Assembly (NCBI RefSeq): GCF_019602855.1
Contig: NZ_CP080767.1
Span: 1,922,001-1,986,000 of the forward strand
DNA from: Cupriavidus pinatubonensis
GTDB taxonomy: Bacteria > Pseudomonadota > Gammaproteobacteria > Burkholderiales > Burkholderiaceae
Length of the DNA: 64,000 nucleotides
Direction: 5' to 3'
Position 1 is the stretch's first letter, and every line of letters begins with the position of its first letter. Shown piece after piece: positions 49,895-58,761 of this stretch. Below the pieces are notes generated by a model that made no database searches, was not told where the DNA came from, and saw nothing but the letters and a program-made list of their open reading frames with translations. The position numbers and the translations under genes are program-made.

Positions 49895-50306
49895 GGGGAC
49901 GGGGCGCGTTGCGGAAAGAGCGCGATCGTACCAAAGGGACAGGACACGTCGTCTGCCCGATCAGGCTGGGGATGCACCGATTAACAGACGATTACAAATG
50001 TTTCGAATGCGCAAAGACCACAGTGCTTTTGGCTGAGACGCCTTGCACTGCCGTTTTGCCGCCAGATATTGAGTCAGCAATGTGACACCCACCGCGAACA
50101 ATGACGCGAAATCTCGCACGGTCTTTCCAGAATCAGGAACAATCGCCGGGTGGTGCGTTGGCACGCGTCTGACCACTATGCGTGAACCGTTCTATTGATC
50201 TGGATCAGTTCCAATTGGTGGCCGACGACTATCGTGTGCACACGGGCTGCGCGAACCCGAGCAGCGGATCCGATCACCAATTTGACGAGCTTCCCAGGAG
50301 GGAACC
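49895..50306. other. 412-base divergent intergenic region
   Basis: Spacer between the PBP gene and the hemerythrin gene. The only signal recognised is the FNR-type site at 50195-50208. No RNA gene or small protein can be supported. Confidence 0.5.
50195..50208 (+). promoter_or_regulatory. FNR/Anr/Dnr-type binding site
   Basis: TTGATCTGGATCAG matches the consensus TTGAT-N4-ATCAA at all but the last base. It lies about 100 bases upstream of the hemerythrin gene, suggesting oxygen- or NO-dependent control. Confidence 0.6.
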
Positions 50307-50867
50307 ATGGCCGACCCACTCGCCGTCTGGCATACCGACCATATCCATTTCGCCAGCCTGCTCAACCTGCTGGAACAGCAGGTCACTGCCTTTCACCGGG
50401 GAGAGGAGCCGAACTACGGCTTGATGGGCACGATCGTCTACTACATGCGGAACTACGGCGATCTGTTGCACCACCCGCGTGAGGATGTTGCCTATGCCCT
50501 GCTCGTCGAGCGCGATCCAGGCATGCAGATCATCCTCAGCCGGCTGCTGCAGGAGCATCGCGTGATTGCCACGGTGGGCGAAGAACTGCTCAACCGCCTG
50601 CGCGAAGCCGAAAGCGAGATCGTTACGTCGCGAGCCGCGTTGGAAGCTGCTGCAGCCATGTACCTTGTCTACTATCGCAACCACCTTTCGACCGAAGAAG
50701 GACTGGTTATGCCGCGTGCGGCTCAGTTATTGACCGAAGCGGATTGGGCAGAGATCGCAGCCGCCGATTCGGCCATTGCCGATCCGCTGTTTGGCGCCAG
50801 GGTGCAGGAGCGCTTCGCGACCTTGCGCAAACAGATCGACGGGGAAGCGAAGGCATATATGCACTGA
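50307..50867 (+). CDS. Hemerythrin-domain protein
   Basis: A 186-residue four-helix-bundle protein with iron-ligand residues in the expected order: HTDHIHF (residues 9-15), LLHHPRED (about 54-61), LLQEHR (about 89-94) and NHLSTEEGL (about 131-139). Members of this group bind O2 or NO, or help repair iron centres. The ATG has a strong AGGAGG site 8 bases upstream. An FNR-type box in front suggests induction under low oxygen or nitrosative stress. Confidence 0.88.
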   Translation: MADPLAVWHTDHIHFASLLNLLEQQVTAFHRGEEPNYGLMGTIVYYMRNYGDLLHHPREDVAYALLVERDPGMQIILSRLLQEHRVIATVGEELLNRLREAESEIVTSRAALEAAAAMYLVYYRNHLSTEEGLVMPRAAQLLTEADWAEIAAADSAIADPLFGARVQERFATLRKQIDGEAKAYMH

Positions 50868-51017
50868 CATACATGCACTGCCCCTGGAGGTAGCAGAGGA
50901 GCGTCAATCCATCGGCCCGAATGGGCATCCGGCAACAATCCTGACTGGACCGGTCGACGAACGCGCAATGATGCGCGAACATTGCCGACAATAAACGCCC
51001 CAGATACAGGAGATGCC

Positions 51018-52547
51018 ATGCCCCTCACGCGGTGGAAGCGCAATACCTCGCGCATCCTCGGATCGTCAGCCCTCGTCCTGGTTGCCGCCTCGGCAGCACC
51101 CTTTCCCGCTTTCGCGGCGGATACCGTCCACCACGACGCCTTCTACTGGCTTGGCGAGATCAACAAGGCATCGGCCGTCATCAACACCGACGAAGGCCTG
51201 CTGGACAAGTCACTGGCACCGAAAGTTGCCGGGGGCATTGCCACCGTGCTCGCGAACGGCGACAAGCCCGGCGGCAAACGCCCGTCGACCGTCATTACGT
51301 TCGAGCCGCTGATGATCCAGGCCGCAGGCCAGGAAGTCACGCTGCTGCACGCCGGCCGCTCCAGCCAGGACATGCTGGCCACGGTCCGCGCGGCGATGCT
51401 GCGCGAGAAGGTCCTGGCACTGGCCGACCAGCTCAACAAGACCTCCGCCACGATCGTCGGACTGGCCAGGCAGCATGCCGGCACCGTCGTGCCCAACTAC
51501 ACCAACGGCGTAGCCGCGCAGCCGAACAGCTACGGGCATTACCTGCTCGGCATTACCGCCGGGCTCGACCGCGATGCCGAGCGGCTGCGCGAAGCCTATC
51601 GCCGCATCGACCGCTCGCCGATGGGCACGACTGTGCTCAATGGCACCGGCTGGCCGCTGAACCGTACGCGGATGGCGAGCTACCTTGGTTTCTCCGCGCT
51701 CGTCGACAACGCTTATGACGCGTCGCAGATCAGCGCCGTGGACCTGCCGGTCGAGGTGGCGTCGATCGTAACCAGCATCGGCCTGCACGCCGGCAGCTTC
51801 ATCGAAGATGTGATGACGCAGTATGCCCAGCCGCGTCCGTGGATTCTCCTGCGCGAAGGCGGCGGCAATACCTATGTATCGAGCGCGATGCCGCAGAAGC
51901 AAAACCCCGGACTGCTGAATTCCACGCGGGAGCGCGCGTCGACCGCACTGACGCTGGCGATGGGGCCGGTGATGCGGGCCCACAACCTGCCGCCGGGCAT
52001 GTCGGACGCCAAGGATGCCGTCGTCAACGGCGAGATGGTCGATAGCGCGATCCGCGTACTGCAGGGCTGGGACAAGATCATGCAAGCGCTCGTCATCGAT
52101 CCGAAGCGGGCATTGGAGGAGCTGGACAGCGACTGGACTGCATCGCAGGAACTGGCCGATGAACTGATGCGCAAGTACAAGCTGCCGTTCCGCGTCGGCC
52201 ATCATTTCGCGTCGGAGCTGGTCGAGTACGCGAAGGCGCATGACATCCGCCCTAGCGCATTTCCCTACGCCGAGGCGCGGCGCATCTATGCCGAATCGGT
52301 ACGCAGCTACAGCAGCACCACGGATTTCCCGATGAGCGAGGCCGAATTCCGTGCGGCGCTGGATCCGGTGGCGATCGTCAACCACCGTGTCACGAGCGGC
52401 GGCCCTCAGCCCGCAGAGATGGCGCGCATGCTGAAAGAGGAGGACCAGAAAATCGCGCAACAGGAGGCCTGGATCAAGGCAACGCGCGGTTCTATCGATG
52501 CGTCATTGGCCAGGCTCGATCGGGACTTCAGCAAACTGTTGAAGTAA
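51018..52547 (+). CDS. Exported argininosuccinate lyase-like protein
   Basis: A 509-residue member of the aspartase/fumarase superfamily. The signature loop SSAMPQKQNPG (near residues 291-301) corresponds to GSSxMPxKxN and carries the flexible catalytic Ser. Unusually, it begins with an apparent signal peptide (RWKRNTSRILGSSALVLVAA ... AFAADT), so the enzyme would act in the periplasm. The ATG at 51018 has an AGGAG site. The C-terminal 40 residues form a charged helix. True argininosuccinate lyases are cytosolic and about 460 residues, so the substrate is probably different. Confidence 0.85.
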   Translation: MPLTRWKRNTSRILGSSALVLVAASAAPFPAFAADTVHHDAFYWLGEINKASAVINTDEGLLDKSLAPKVAGGIATVLANGDKPGGKRPSTVITFEPLMIQAAGQEVTLLHAGRSSQDMLATVRAAMLREKVLALADQLNKTSATIVGLARQHAGTVVPNYTNGVAAQPNSYGHYLLGITAGLDRDAERLREAYRRIDRSPMGTTVLNGTGWPLNRTRMASYLGFSALVDNAYDASQISAVDLPVEVASIVTSIGLHAGSFIEDVMTQYAQPRPWILLREGGGNTYVSSAMPQKQNPGLLNSTRERASTALTLAMGPVMRAHNLPPGMSDAKDAVVNGEMVDSAIRVLQGWDKIMQALVIDPKRALEELDSDWTASQELADELMRKYKLPFRVGHHFASELVEYAKAHDIRPSAFPYAEARRIYAESVRSYSSTTDFPMSEAEFRAALDPVAIVNHRVTSGGPQPAEMARMLKEEDQKIAQQEAWIKATRGSIDASLARLDRDFSKLLK

Positions 52548-52602
52548 GGTGTGGCGGCCTCGGCAGTAAGGCCCTGGGCCGCCCTCTTCCCCGCTCATTT
52601 CC

Positions 52603-53490
52603 TTATGGCTCCTGCATCGTTACCCCATGGTTGGCAAAGATGCGGGCCAGTTCGCCCTTGCGCCGCACCGCGTCGAGCGCGTTTTCCAGCGATTCAGCCA
52701 AGGCCTTGTCCCCAGCCTTGATGGCCATGCCGATGGCCCATCCGCGCGGCGGCAACAGCGGTGAACTGATGTCCGCCGTGGCGAAGCGCGTGGCCGACTG
52801 ACCCGCGGCTTTTAGCGCGCTCTCGTACTGCGCGCGGGTCACCACAACTGCAGCGATCTCACCAGAAAAAAGCGCGCGCAAGGCGTCCTCGCCTTCGGGG
52901 TAGATCTTCACCTTGTCGCGCAAGGCGCCGCCGGCGCCCGACAGCAAGGCGCTGGCGCCGCCCGAACCGGCGGCGGCACCGGTAGGCTGGCCGGCCAGGT
53001 CTTCGAGGCCACGAACGTCCGGCACGCGCTGGCGGTCGCGCACCAGCACGAAAGTCTCGCGGTAGTACGGCGCAAAGATCAGGGCCTGTTCGTTGGCGCG
53101 CATGAAGGTGCGGTCGACCGGCACGTGCAGCATTACGTCCGCCGGCCCGTAGCCGAGGTAATGGCCGCGCCATACCATCGACCGCAGATCGTCGGACATG
53201 TCGTCGTCGGCATCGAAGGGCAACAGCGACACCTGCAATCCCAATTCGCTGGCCAGGGCCTTGGCCAGCGCGACATCGATGCCGGTGTACTGGCTGCCTG
53301 CCACCGCCGAGAACGGCGGCAAGCCCTTGTAGACCGCTACCTTCAGCGTGCCGTTCTGGCGGATCCGGGCCAGGTCTGCCAGCGCCGGCCGGGTGCCGAG
53401 CAGCGCGCCTGCGGCCAGCAAGGCGCCGCACAGCCGGCGCCGGGCACTGCTGGCCGGCGAGGCAGCAGGCGGACAATGCATCGGGGACAT
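52603..53490 (-). CDS. Periplasmic substrate-binding protein associated with quinoprotein dehydrogenase (MxaJ/XoxJ-like)
   Basis: A 295-residue family-3-type solute-binding protein with a signal peptide (RRLCGALLAAGALLGTRPALA, cleaved before DLARI). The first mature strand TLKVAVYKGLPPFSAV and GIDVALAKALASELGLQVSL are typical of this fold. In methylotroph and alcohol-oxidation loci such proteins (MxaJ/XoxJ) bind and help mature PQQ dehydrogenases rather than feed an ABC transporter; no permease gene is present here. The ATG at 53490 has AGGAGAG upstream. It is the second gene of the operon led by the PedF-like cytochrome. Confidence 0.85.
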   Translation of the reverse strand: MSPMHCPPAASPASSARRRLCGALLAAGALLGTRPALADLARIRQNGTLKVAVYKGLPPFSAVAGSQYTGIDVALAKALASELGLQVSLLPFDADDDMSDDLRSMVWRGHYLGYGPADVMLHVPVDRTFMRANEQALIFAPYYRETFVLVRDRQRVPDVRGLEDLAGQPTGAAAGSGGASALLSGAGGALRDKVKIYPEGEDALRALFSGEIAAVVVTRAQYESALKAAGQSATRFATADISSPLLPPRGWAIGMAIKAGDKALAESLENALDAVRRKGELARIFANHGVTMQEP

Positions 53491-53558
53491 GGAGTCTCTC
53501 CTGAACGCGGAATACAACAAGGGTGAGAGGAAGATCTGGCGTGCCGAACGGGACCGCT

Positions 53559-54038
53559 TCACTCGTGCCGCGATTCCAGATAGGTCTTGATGGCCCACAC
53601 CGCTTCCTGGCTCAGCACGCCATCGAACGGCGGCATGTAGACACGGCCGTCGCGAGTGCGGCCCTTGCGCACGGTGGTGGTGAAGTACTGCGAGATCTCG
53701 GTCATGCAGGCCTGTTTCTTCTTGGCATCGGCGAGAGACACGCAATCGCCGTCGAGCTTGCGCAGGTCAGGCGCGATGCCGCCGGACACCGCTTCCAGGC
53801 CGTGGCAGCGCGCGCAGTTCTGGTTGTAGGCCGAGCTGCCGATACGCTGGGCTTCCTGCTGTTCGTTGCCGGCGCGATAGGGGTTGTCCGGGCGCCATTC
53901 GTCGCCGAGCTGCGGCAAGGATTTGGTGTCGACGGCTTGCGGCGTAACATCGCCATGGGCCCAGACTGTCCCGGCCGGGACAGCGCTCAGCATGGCGCAG
54001 AGCGAAAACAAGGCAAGCAGGCGGCGCTGCGTTCTCAT
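53559..54038 (-). CDS. pedF: c-type cytochrome (cytochrome c-550 PedF-like)
   Basis: A 159-residue exported monoheme cytochrome. The signal peptide ends near VWA-HGDVTPQAV. The heme motif is CARCH (about residues 76-80), and a Met in VYMPPFDG (about 132-139) is the likely sixth ligand. An extra Cys pair (GDCVSL and KQACMTE) can form a disulfide. The HGDVTPQAVDTKSLPQLG start is characteristic of PedF-type cytochromes that take electrons from PQQ alcohol dehydrogenases. A -24/-12 promoter lies about 45 bases upstream. Confidence 0.88.
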   Translation of the reverse strand: MRTQRRLLALFSLCAMLSAVPAGTVWAHGDVTPQAVDTKSLPQLGDEWRPDNPYRAGNEQQEAQRIGSSAYNQNCARCHGLEAVSGGIAPDLRKLDGDCVSLADAKKKQACMTEISQYFTTTVRKGRTRDGRVYMPPFDGVLSQEAVWAIKTYLESRHE

Positions 54039-54084
54039 GAGTGTCTCCTACAGTTGTGGATGGGATTTTTGTTTGCCATCATTT

Positions 54085-54102
54085 CCGCAAGAGACATACC
54101 AG
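54085..54102 (-). promoter_or_regulatory. Sigma-54 promoter before pedF
   Basis: On the minus strand TGGTATGTCTCTTGCG has GG and GC exactly 10 bases apart (GG at 54100-54099, GC at 54088-54087), matching the -24/-12 consensus. Transcription would start near 54076, about 38 bases before the pedF ATG. Confidence 0.6.
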
Positions 54103-54206
54103 CGGGCCGGAACGGGCACTGCACGGCGTTGCAGCAGGCTTTCCGGGGCTTCGCGGCGGCGTGTGCGGCGCACCATCGCCCCAGCGGTGTCCCGGAATGC
54201 CACACT

Positions 54207-54223
54207 CTGGCAAGCGTTTTGCT
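54207..54223 (+). promoter_or_regulatory. Sigma-54 promoter before the activator gene
   Basis: CTGGCAAGCGTTTTGCT matches TGGCAC-N5-TTGCT with GG (54209-54210) and GC (54221-54222) 10 bases apart. It suggests the activator controls its own gene. A GTGTC/ACAC pair lies just upstream (about 54188-54205). Confidence 0.65.
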
Positions 54224-54322
54224 TCATGGCGCCACACTGTCGACGGCCTGCCCGGCGACGGCGATGAAGGCCGGCAGCGACCCGCGCAAAAGATCGCGGG
54301 CGAATTCATAGGAGACCCAGAC

Positions 54323-56344
54323 ATGACCATCCCAGCGGAGCCCACTCGCCCTGCCATCTCCGGCGAGACGGGCGACGGGGCTGTCCAACCCGAGCGCGCC
54401 GAACTGATCGCGCAGGCCCACCAGCGTTCCGCCTCCTATGGCCTGCGCCCGTACGAGTCGCCGGACTTCTGCCCGGTGCTCCAAAGCGAGCTGAAGACGC
54501 GCATCGAACGCAGCCAGTCGCTGTTCACCTACGCGCTGCCGGTAATGGAAACGCTCTACGACCAGATCGTGAACACGCAGAGCATGGTGATCCTGACCGA
54601 CGCCGACGGCCTGATCCTGCACTCGCTGGGCGACGACGATTTCCTCGCGCGGGCCGACAAGGTGGCGTTGCGTGCCGGTGCCGACTGGTCGGAGGAAAGC
54701 CGCGGCACCAACGCCATTGGCACCGCGCTGGCCGAGAACCGCGCCACTCTGGTCCACGGCGCGGACCACTTCCTGGAGGCCAACCAGTTTCTGACCTGCT
54801 CGTGCATGACCATCCTTGACGCCTATGGCAAGACGGTCGGGGCGCTCGATGTGACGGGCGACCAGCGTGGCTTTCACAAGCACACCATGGCGCTGGTGCG
54901 GATGTCGGCACAGATGATCGAAAACCAGCTGTTCGGCAGCGCGTTCCGCGACATGGTCTGCATCCACTTTCATTCGCGCGCGGAGTTCCTGGGCACGCTC
55001 GTGGAAGGTATCGTCTCTTTCACGCCCGGCGGGCGTTTCCTGTCGTCGAACCGCAGCGGACATTTCCAGCTGGGCCTGACCAACAAGGCGCTGCAGGCGC
55101 ATACCTTCTCTTCGCTGTTCGGGATGCCGTTGTCCCTGTTCTTCGATGCCGTGCGCGGCGCGCCGGCTGGTATCGTGCAGTTGCAACTGCCCAGCGGCGT
55201 CAAGGTCAGCGCGCGCATGGAATGGAAAGCCAGTCCCGCCTCGATGGCCGGCGCGGATGTGCCCGCGACCACGCCAGATGCCGTCGCGGCACCGCGGCGA
55301 CTCTGCCCTGCCCCCGCCAAGCCCGAAGGGCTGGCTGACCTGGACACGGGCGACGCACAGGTCCGGACCGTGATCGGCAAGCTGCGCAAGGTCATCGGCA
55401 AGGACATCCCGGTGATGGTGCTGGGTGAAACCGGCACGGGCAAGGAACTCATGGCACGCGCCATCCATGCCGACAGCCCGCGCCACGCGGGCCCCTTCAT
55501 TGCGGTGAACTGCGCGTCGATCCCGGAGAACCTGATCGAATCGGAGCTGTTCGGTTACGAGGAAGGCGCCTTCACCGGCGCACGCAAGAAAGGCGGCATC
55601 GGCAAGATGCTGCTGGCCAACGGCGGCACGCTGTTCCTGGACGAGATCGGCGACATGCCGCTGCATCTTCAGGGACGCTTGCTGCGCGCGTTGCAAGAAC
55701 GCGCTGTCCAGCCGCTGGGCAGCAGCAAGGTGATCCAGGTGGATGTGCTGGTGGTGTGCGCCACCAACCGAAACTTGCGCGAGATGGTCGCCAGCGGCCA
55801 GTTCCGCGAAGACCTGTACTACCGCCTGAACGGACTTGTGGTGCGGCTGCCAGCCCTGCGCGAGCGCAGCGATCTCGACGTGGTAGCGGGCAAGCTGCTG
55901 CGCCAGGATCAGAGCCAGGGCCATGCCAGCGGCGAGCCACCTCGCATCAGCGATGCCGTGATGGAACTGTTCCGGCGATATCACTGGCCCGGCAATATGC
56001 GCCAGCTCGGCAACCTGCTGCGCACGGCGCGGCTGATGGCGGAAGGCGAAGCCGAGATCACGGAAGACCACCTGCCCGACGACTTCCTGGACGACTTGCG
56101 CGAACGCCAGCAGCAGGCAGCAACGACGGCGGCCCAGGCGGCGCCGGTATCCGCGGTTTTGCCCGTCGGGCAGGGGGCCGCACAGCCCACGCGGCTCGCC
56201 GAGGTCGAAGCGCTTGCCATCGTCGCCGCGGTGAATGCGCACCACGGCAATATCTCGGCGGCGGCCAAGGCGCTGGGGATATCGCGCAACACGGTCTATC
56301 GAAAGATGGAAGAGGCGCGCGCGCTGTCGCAACCCCCAGGCTGA
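54323..56344 (+). CDS. Sigma-54-dependent activator (AcoR-like, GAF-AAA+-Fis)
   Basis: A 673-residue enhancer-binding protein. The N-terminal half holds a GAF-type sensor (about residues 60-200; MVILTDADGLILHSLGD). The AAA+ domain has Walker A GETGTGKE (about 367-374), the sigma-54 contact motif GAFTGA (in EGAFTGARKK, about 413) and Walker B LFLDEIGDMP. The C terminus is a Fis-type helix-turn-helix (ISAAAKALGISRNTVYRKME). The ATG at 54323 has a GGAG site; the longer frame upstream overlaps the sigma-54 promoter. Its position between the cytochrome and pqq operons and the four -24/-12 promoters around it mark it as the regulator of this locus, probably sensing an alcohol or a metabolite of it. 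Confidence 0.92.
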   Translation: MTIPAEPTRPAISGETGDGAVQPERAELIAQAHQRSASYGLRPYESPDFCPVLQSELKTRIERSQSLFTYALPVMETLYDQIVNTQSMVILTDADGLILHSLGDDDFLARADKVALRAGADWSEESRGTNAIGTALAENRATLVHGADHFLEANQFLTCSCMTILDAYGKTVGALDVTGDQRGFHKHTMALVRMSAQMIENQLFGSAFRDMVCIHFHSRAEFLGTLVEGIVSFTPGGRFLSSNRSGHFQLGLTNKALQAHTFSSLFGMPLSLFFDAVRGAPAGIVQLQLPSGVKVSARMEWKASPASMAGADVPATTPDAVAAPRRLCPAPAKPEGLADLDTGDAQVRTVIGKLRKVIGKDIPVMVLGETGTGKELMARAIHADSPRHAGPFIAVNCASIPENLIESELFGYEEGAFTGARKKGGIGKMLLANGGTLFLDEIGDMPLHLQGRLLRALQERAVQPLGSSKVIQVDVLVVCATNRNLREMVASGQFREDLYYRLNGLVVRLPALRERSDLDVVAGKLLRQDQSQGHASGEPPRISDAVMELFRRYHWPGNMRQLGNLLRTARLMAEGEAEITEDHLPDDFLDDLRERQQQAATTAAQAAPVSAVLPVGQGAAQPTRLAEVEALAIVAAVNAHHGNISAAAKALGISRNTVYRKMEEARALSQPPG

Positions 56345-56366
56345 TCCCGAACGGCACGAAACAGCA

Positions 56367-56413
56367 GTGTCCCATTTCTGAACAGGTGTCTCACGCTGAA
56401 GCAGTCGTGACAC
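56367..56413. promoter_or_regulatory. Candidate activator-binding sites upstream of pqqA
   Basis: GTGTCCCA (56367-56374), GTGTCTCA (56386-56393) and the inverted CGTGACAC (56406-56413) form direct and inverted GTGTC half-sites about 210-255 bases upstream of the pqqA sigma-54 promoter, the usual distance for an enhancer. Similar GTGTC...ACAC pairs occur upstream of the activator and dehydrogenase promoters. Confidence 0.4.
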
Positions 56414-56621
56414 AGCAAGCACGCAACTGCGTGCGTGCGGTAAACGCTTACCGTATGGCCTGATGCGTCGCAGCATGTGTTGGCCGCCGCCGCGCGACTG
56501 AAAGGCATTGGCCACGTCGCCATCCCTCGCCAGCCATCTCTCCCCCCAGTCCGGCAGCGCACGCATGCCTCCGCGCTTCCCGCAGTCACAGTTCACCGCA
56601 GATGGAAGTTGGAAATGCGTC

Positions 56622-56638
56622 TGGGCATGGATGTTGCC
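56622..56638 (+). promoter_or_regulatory. Sigma-54 promoter of the pqq operon
   Basis: TGGGCATGGATGTTGCC contains GG (56624-56625) and GC (56636-56637) exactly 10 bases apart and a near-consensus -12 (TTGCC). It lies about 75 bases before pqqA. The rest of the 367-base spacer contains the GTGTC sites and no gene. Confidence 0.65.
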
Positions 56639-56711
56639 TTTTGGGTAACGCGGCAGCCCCGCTGTCGCGCCAAGACGATATTCACCAACGATGCCAACCA
56701 AGGAGAGAGAC

Positions 56712-56786
56712 ATGAACTGGACCACGCCTGCCTATACCGAGCTGCGGCTGGGCTTCGAAATCACGATGTACATCGCCAACCGCTGA
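56712..56786 (+). CDS. pqqA: PQQ precursor peptide PqqA
   Basis: A 24-residue peptide, MNWTTPAYTELRLGFE then ITMYIANR, with the conserved Glu16-x3-Tyr20 pair that is crosslinked by PqqE to become PQQ. A strong AGGAGAGAG site precedes the ATG. It heads the pqqABCDE operon. Confidence 0.97.
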   Translation: MNWTTPAYTELRLGFEITMYIANR

Positions 56787-56885
56787 AGCCTGCTGCACGC
56801 GGCGGCGTGCCGGCGTGCGGTTCCGGCATGCCGGAACCGCACGCCCGCCCCGCGCCTGGATGACCCACTTCGACTCGCTCGCGCC

Positions 56886-57803
56886 ATGACAACTATCCGC
56901 GTACTCGGATCGGCCGCCGGCGGCGGCTTTCCGCAGTGGAACTGCAACTGCCACAACTGCGATGGCGTGCGCCGCGGCACCGTACACGCCACGCCGCGCA
57001 CGCAATCATCGATTGCGCTGTCCGGCGACGGACCGGATTCGATACTCGTCAACGCGTCTCCCGACATCCTGCAGCAACTGCGCCAGACGCCCGCGCTGCA
57101 GCCGGCCCGCTCGCCACGCGATACGGCAATCGCCGCGGTGCTGTTGATGGATGCGCAGATTGACCACGTCACCGGCCTGCTGATGCTGCGCGAGCATCGC
57201 CAGGCCTTGCCGCTGTTTGCCACGGCCGCAGTGCTCGACGACCTGAGCAACGCGTTTCCGCTCACCCGCTTGCTGTCGCACTACTGCGGCTTGCAGACGC
57301 ATACCTTGCCCTGCGACGGCACGCCGTTCTCCGTGCCGCCGCTGGACGGCGTCATGCTCACCGCGGTGCCATTGCAAAGCAAGGCGCCGCCCTATTCGCC
57401 GGGGCGCCACGCGCCGCGCCTCGGCGACAACATCGGCCTGCGCATCGAAGACCGCCACAGCGGGCGCCGCGCCTTCTATGCGCCAGGCCTGGGCAGCGTC
57501 GACGACCATGTCTTCGCAGAACTGCGCAGCGCCGACGTCGTGCTGGTCGACGGCACGTTCTGGCGCGAGGACGAGATGCGGTCGCTCGGCTTCTCCACGA
57601 AGGCTGCTGCCGATATGGGCCATCTCCCGCTGTCTGGCCCGGGTGGCATGATCGAAATCCTCGACCGGCTGTCCGCGAGCCGCAAGATCCTTATCCACAT
57701 CAACAATACCAATCCCGTGCTGGTGGAAGACTCGCCGGAGCACGCGGTGCTGGCGCGGCACGGCATCGAGCTGGCATACGACGGCATGGAGATCACGCTA
57801 TGA
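56886..57803 (+). CDS. pqqB: PQQ biosynthesis protein PqqB
   Basis: A 305-residue metallo-beta-lactamase-fold protein. The N terminus RVLGSAAGGGFPQWNCNCHNC is the family hallmark, and MDAQIDHVTGLLML carries the metal-site region. PqqB hydroxylates the Glu-Tyr-derived intermediate. It starts 99 bases after pqqA and overlaps pqqC by ATGA. Confidence 0.97.
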   Translation: MTTIRVLGSAAGGGFPQWNCNCHNCDGVRRGTVHATPRTQSSIALSGDGPDSILVNASPDILQQLRQTPALQPARSPRDTAIAAVLLMDAQIDHVTGLLMLREHRQALPLFATAAVLDDLSNAFPLTRLLSHYCGLQTHTLPCDGTPFSVPPLDGVMLTAVPLQSKAPPYSPGRHAPRLGDNIGLRIEDRHSGRRAFYAPGLGSVDDHVFAELRSADVVLVDGTFWREDEMRSLGFSTKAAADMGHLPLSGPGGMIEILDRLSASRKILIHINNTNPVLVEDSPEHAVLARHGIELAYDGMEITL

Positions 57804-58492
57804 CATATTCCACCGCATCGGGTCCCGCGGAGTTCGAAGCGCGGCTGCGCGCCAAAGAAACCGGCTACCACATTCATCACCCGTTCAACCAGCGCATGGC
57901 GGCCGGATTGTGTTCGCCGGGACAGATCCGCGCCTGGGTCGCCAACCGCTTCTACTACCAGGCCAATATCCCGCTGAAGGACGCCGCCATCCTTGCCAAC
58001 TGCCCCGAGCGCGACACGCGCCGCGAGTGGGTGGTACGCATCCTGGACCACGACGGGACTGACACCCAGCCCGGTGGCATTGAAGCCTGGCTGCGGCTGG
58101 GCCAAGCCATAGGGCTCGAGCGCGCGGCATTGCTTGACCATCGGCACGTGCTCCCAGGGGTGCGCTTTGCCGTCGACGCCTATGTCAACTTTGCGCGGCG
58201 AGCGCCGTGGCAGGAAGCCGTGTGCTCCTCGCTCACCGAGATGTTTGCCCCGGAGATCCACAAGGAGCGGCTCGCGGGCTGGCCCACGCATTACCCTTGG
58301 ATCGAGGCCGCCGGGCTCGATTACTTTCGCTCGCGCATCCCGCTCGCGCAGCGCGACGTCGAGCACGGCCTGCGCGTGACGCTGGGCTACTTCCGTACAC
58401 CGGAGCAACAGCAACGCGCGCTCGATATCCTGCAATTCAAGCTCGACGTGCTGTGGTCGATGCTCGATGCCATCCAGCTAGCCAACCCATGA
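57800..58492 (+). CDS. pqqC: Pyrroloquinoline-quinone synthase PqqC
   Basis: A 230-residue cofactorless oxidase of heme-oxygenase fold. Typical segments are HIHHPFNQRM, WVANRFYYQANIPLKDAAIL and HYPWIEAAGLDYFRSRIPLA-like motifs. It performs ring closure and the eight-electron oxidation, the last step to PQQ. It is coupled by ATGA overlaps to pqqB and pqqD. Confidence 0.97.
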   Translation: MTYSTASGPAEFEARLRAKETGYHIHHPFNQRMAAGLCSPGQIRAWVANRFYYQANIPLKDAAILANCPERDTRREWVVRILDHDGTDTQPGGIEAWLRLGQAIGLERAALLDHRHVLPGVRFAVDAYVNFARRAPWQEAVCSSLTEMFAPEIHKERLAGWPTHYPWIEAAGLDYFRSRIPLAQRDVEHGLRVTLGYFRTPEQQQRALDILQFKLDVLWSMLDAIQLANP

Positions 58493-58761
58493 CGACCGAT
58501 CCGCCAGACCTCGCCCGTCCGGTCCTGCACCGGACTTTCCGCCTGCAGTGGGAAGAGGCCCAGCAGAGCTGGGTGCTGCTCTACCCCGAAGGCATGGTGA
58601 CCCTCAACGACAGCGCCGCCGCCATCCTGCAGCGCTGCGACGGTAGTCATACGCTGGACATGATGATTGACGACCTGCAGGCCGCATTCAGCGTGCAGGG
58701 CATCGCCCCGGAGGTACACGCCTTTGTCAAACATGCGACCGAACGCGGCTGGCTTGTCTGA
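58489..58761 (+). CDS. pqqD: PqqA-binding chaperone PqqD
   Basis: A 90-residue winged-helix RRE domain (PVLHRTFRLQWEEAQQSWVL ... LNDSAAAILQRCDG). It binds the PqqA peptide and presents it to PqqE. Its ATG overlaps the pqqC stop, and its 3' end overlaps pqqE. Confidence 0.95.
   Translation: MTTDPPDLARPVLHRTFRLQWEEAQQSWVLLYPEGMVTLNDSAAAILQRCDGSHTLDMMIDDLQAAFSVQGIAPEVHAFVKHATERGWLV

Noticed and set aside
54131..54144. Another GG-N10-GC pair on the minus strand upstream of pedF
   Set aside because: Flanking bases fit the -24/-12 consensus poorly compared with the element at 54085-54102.
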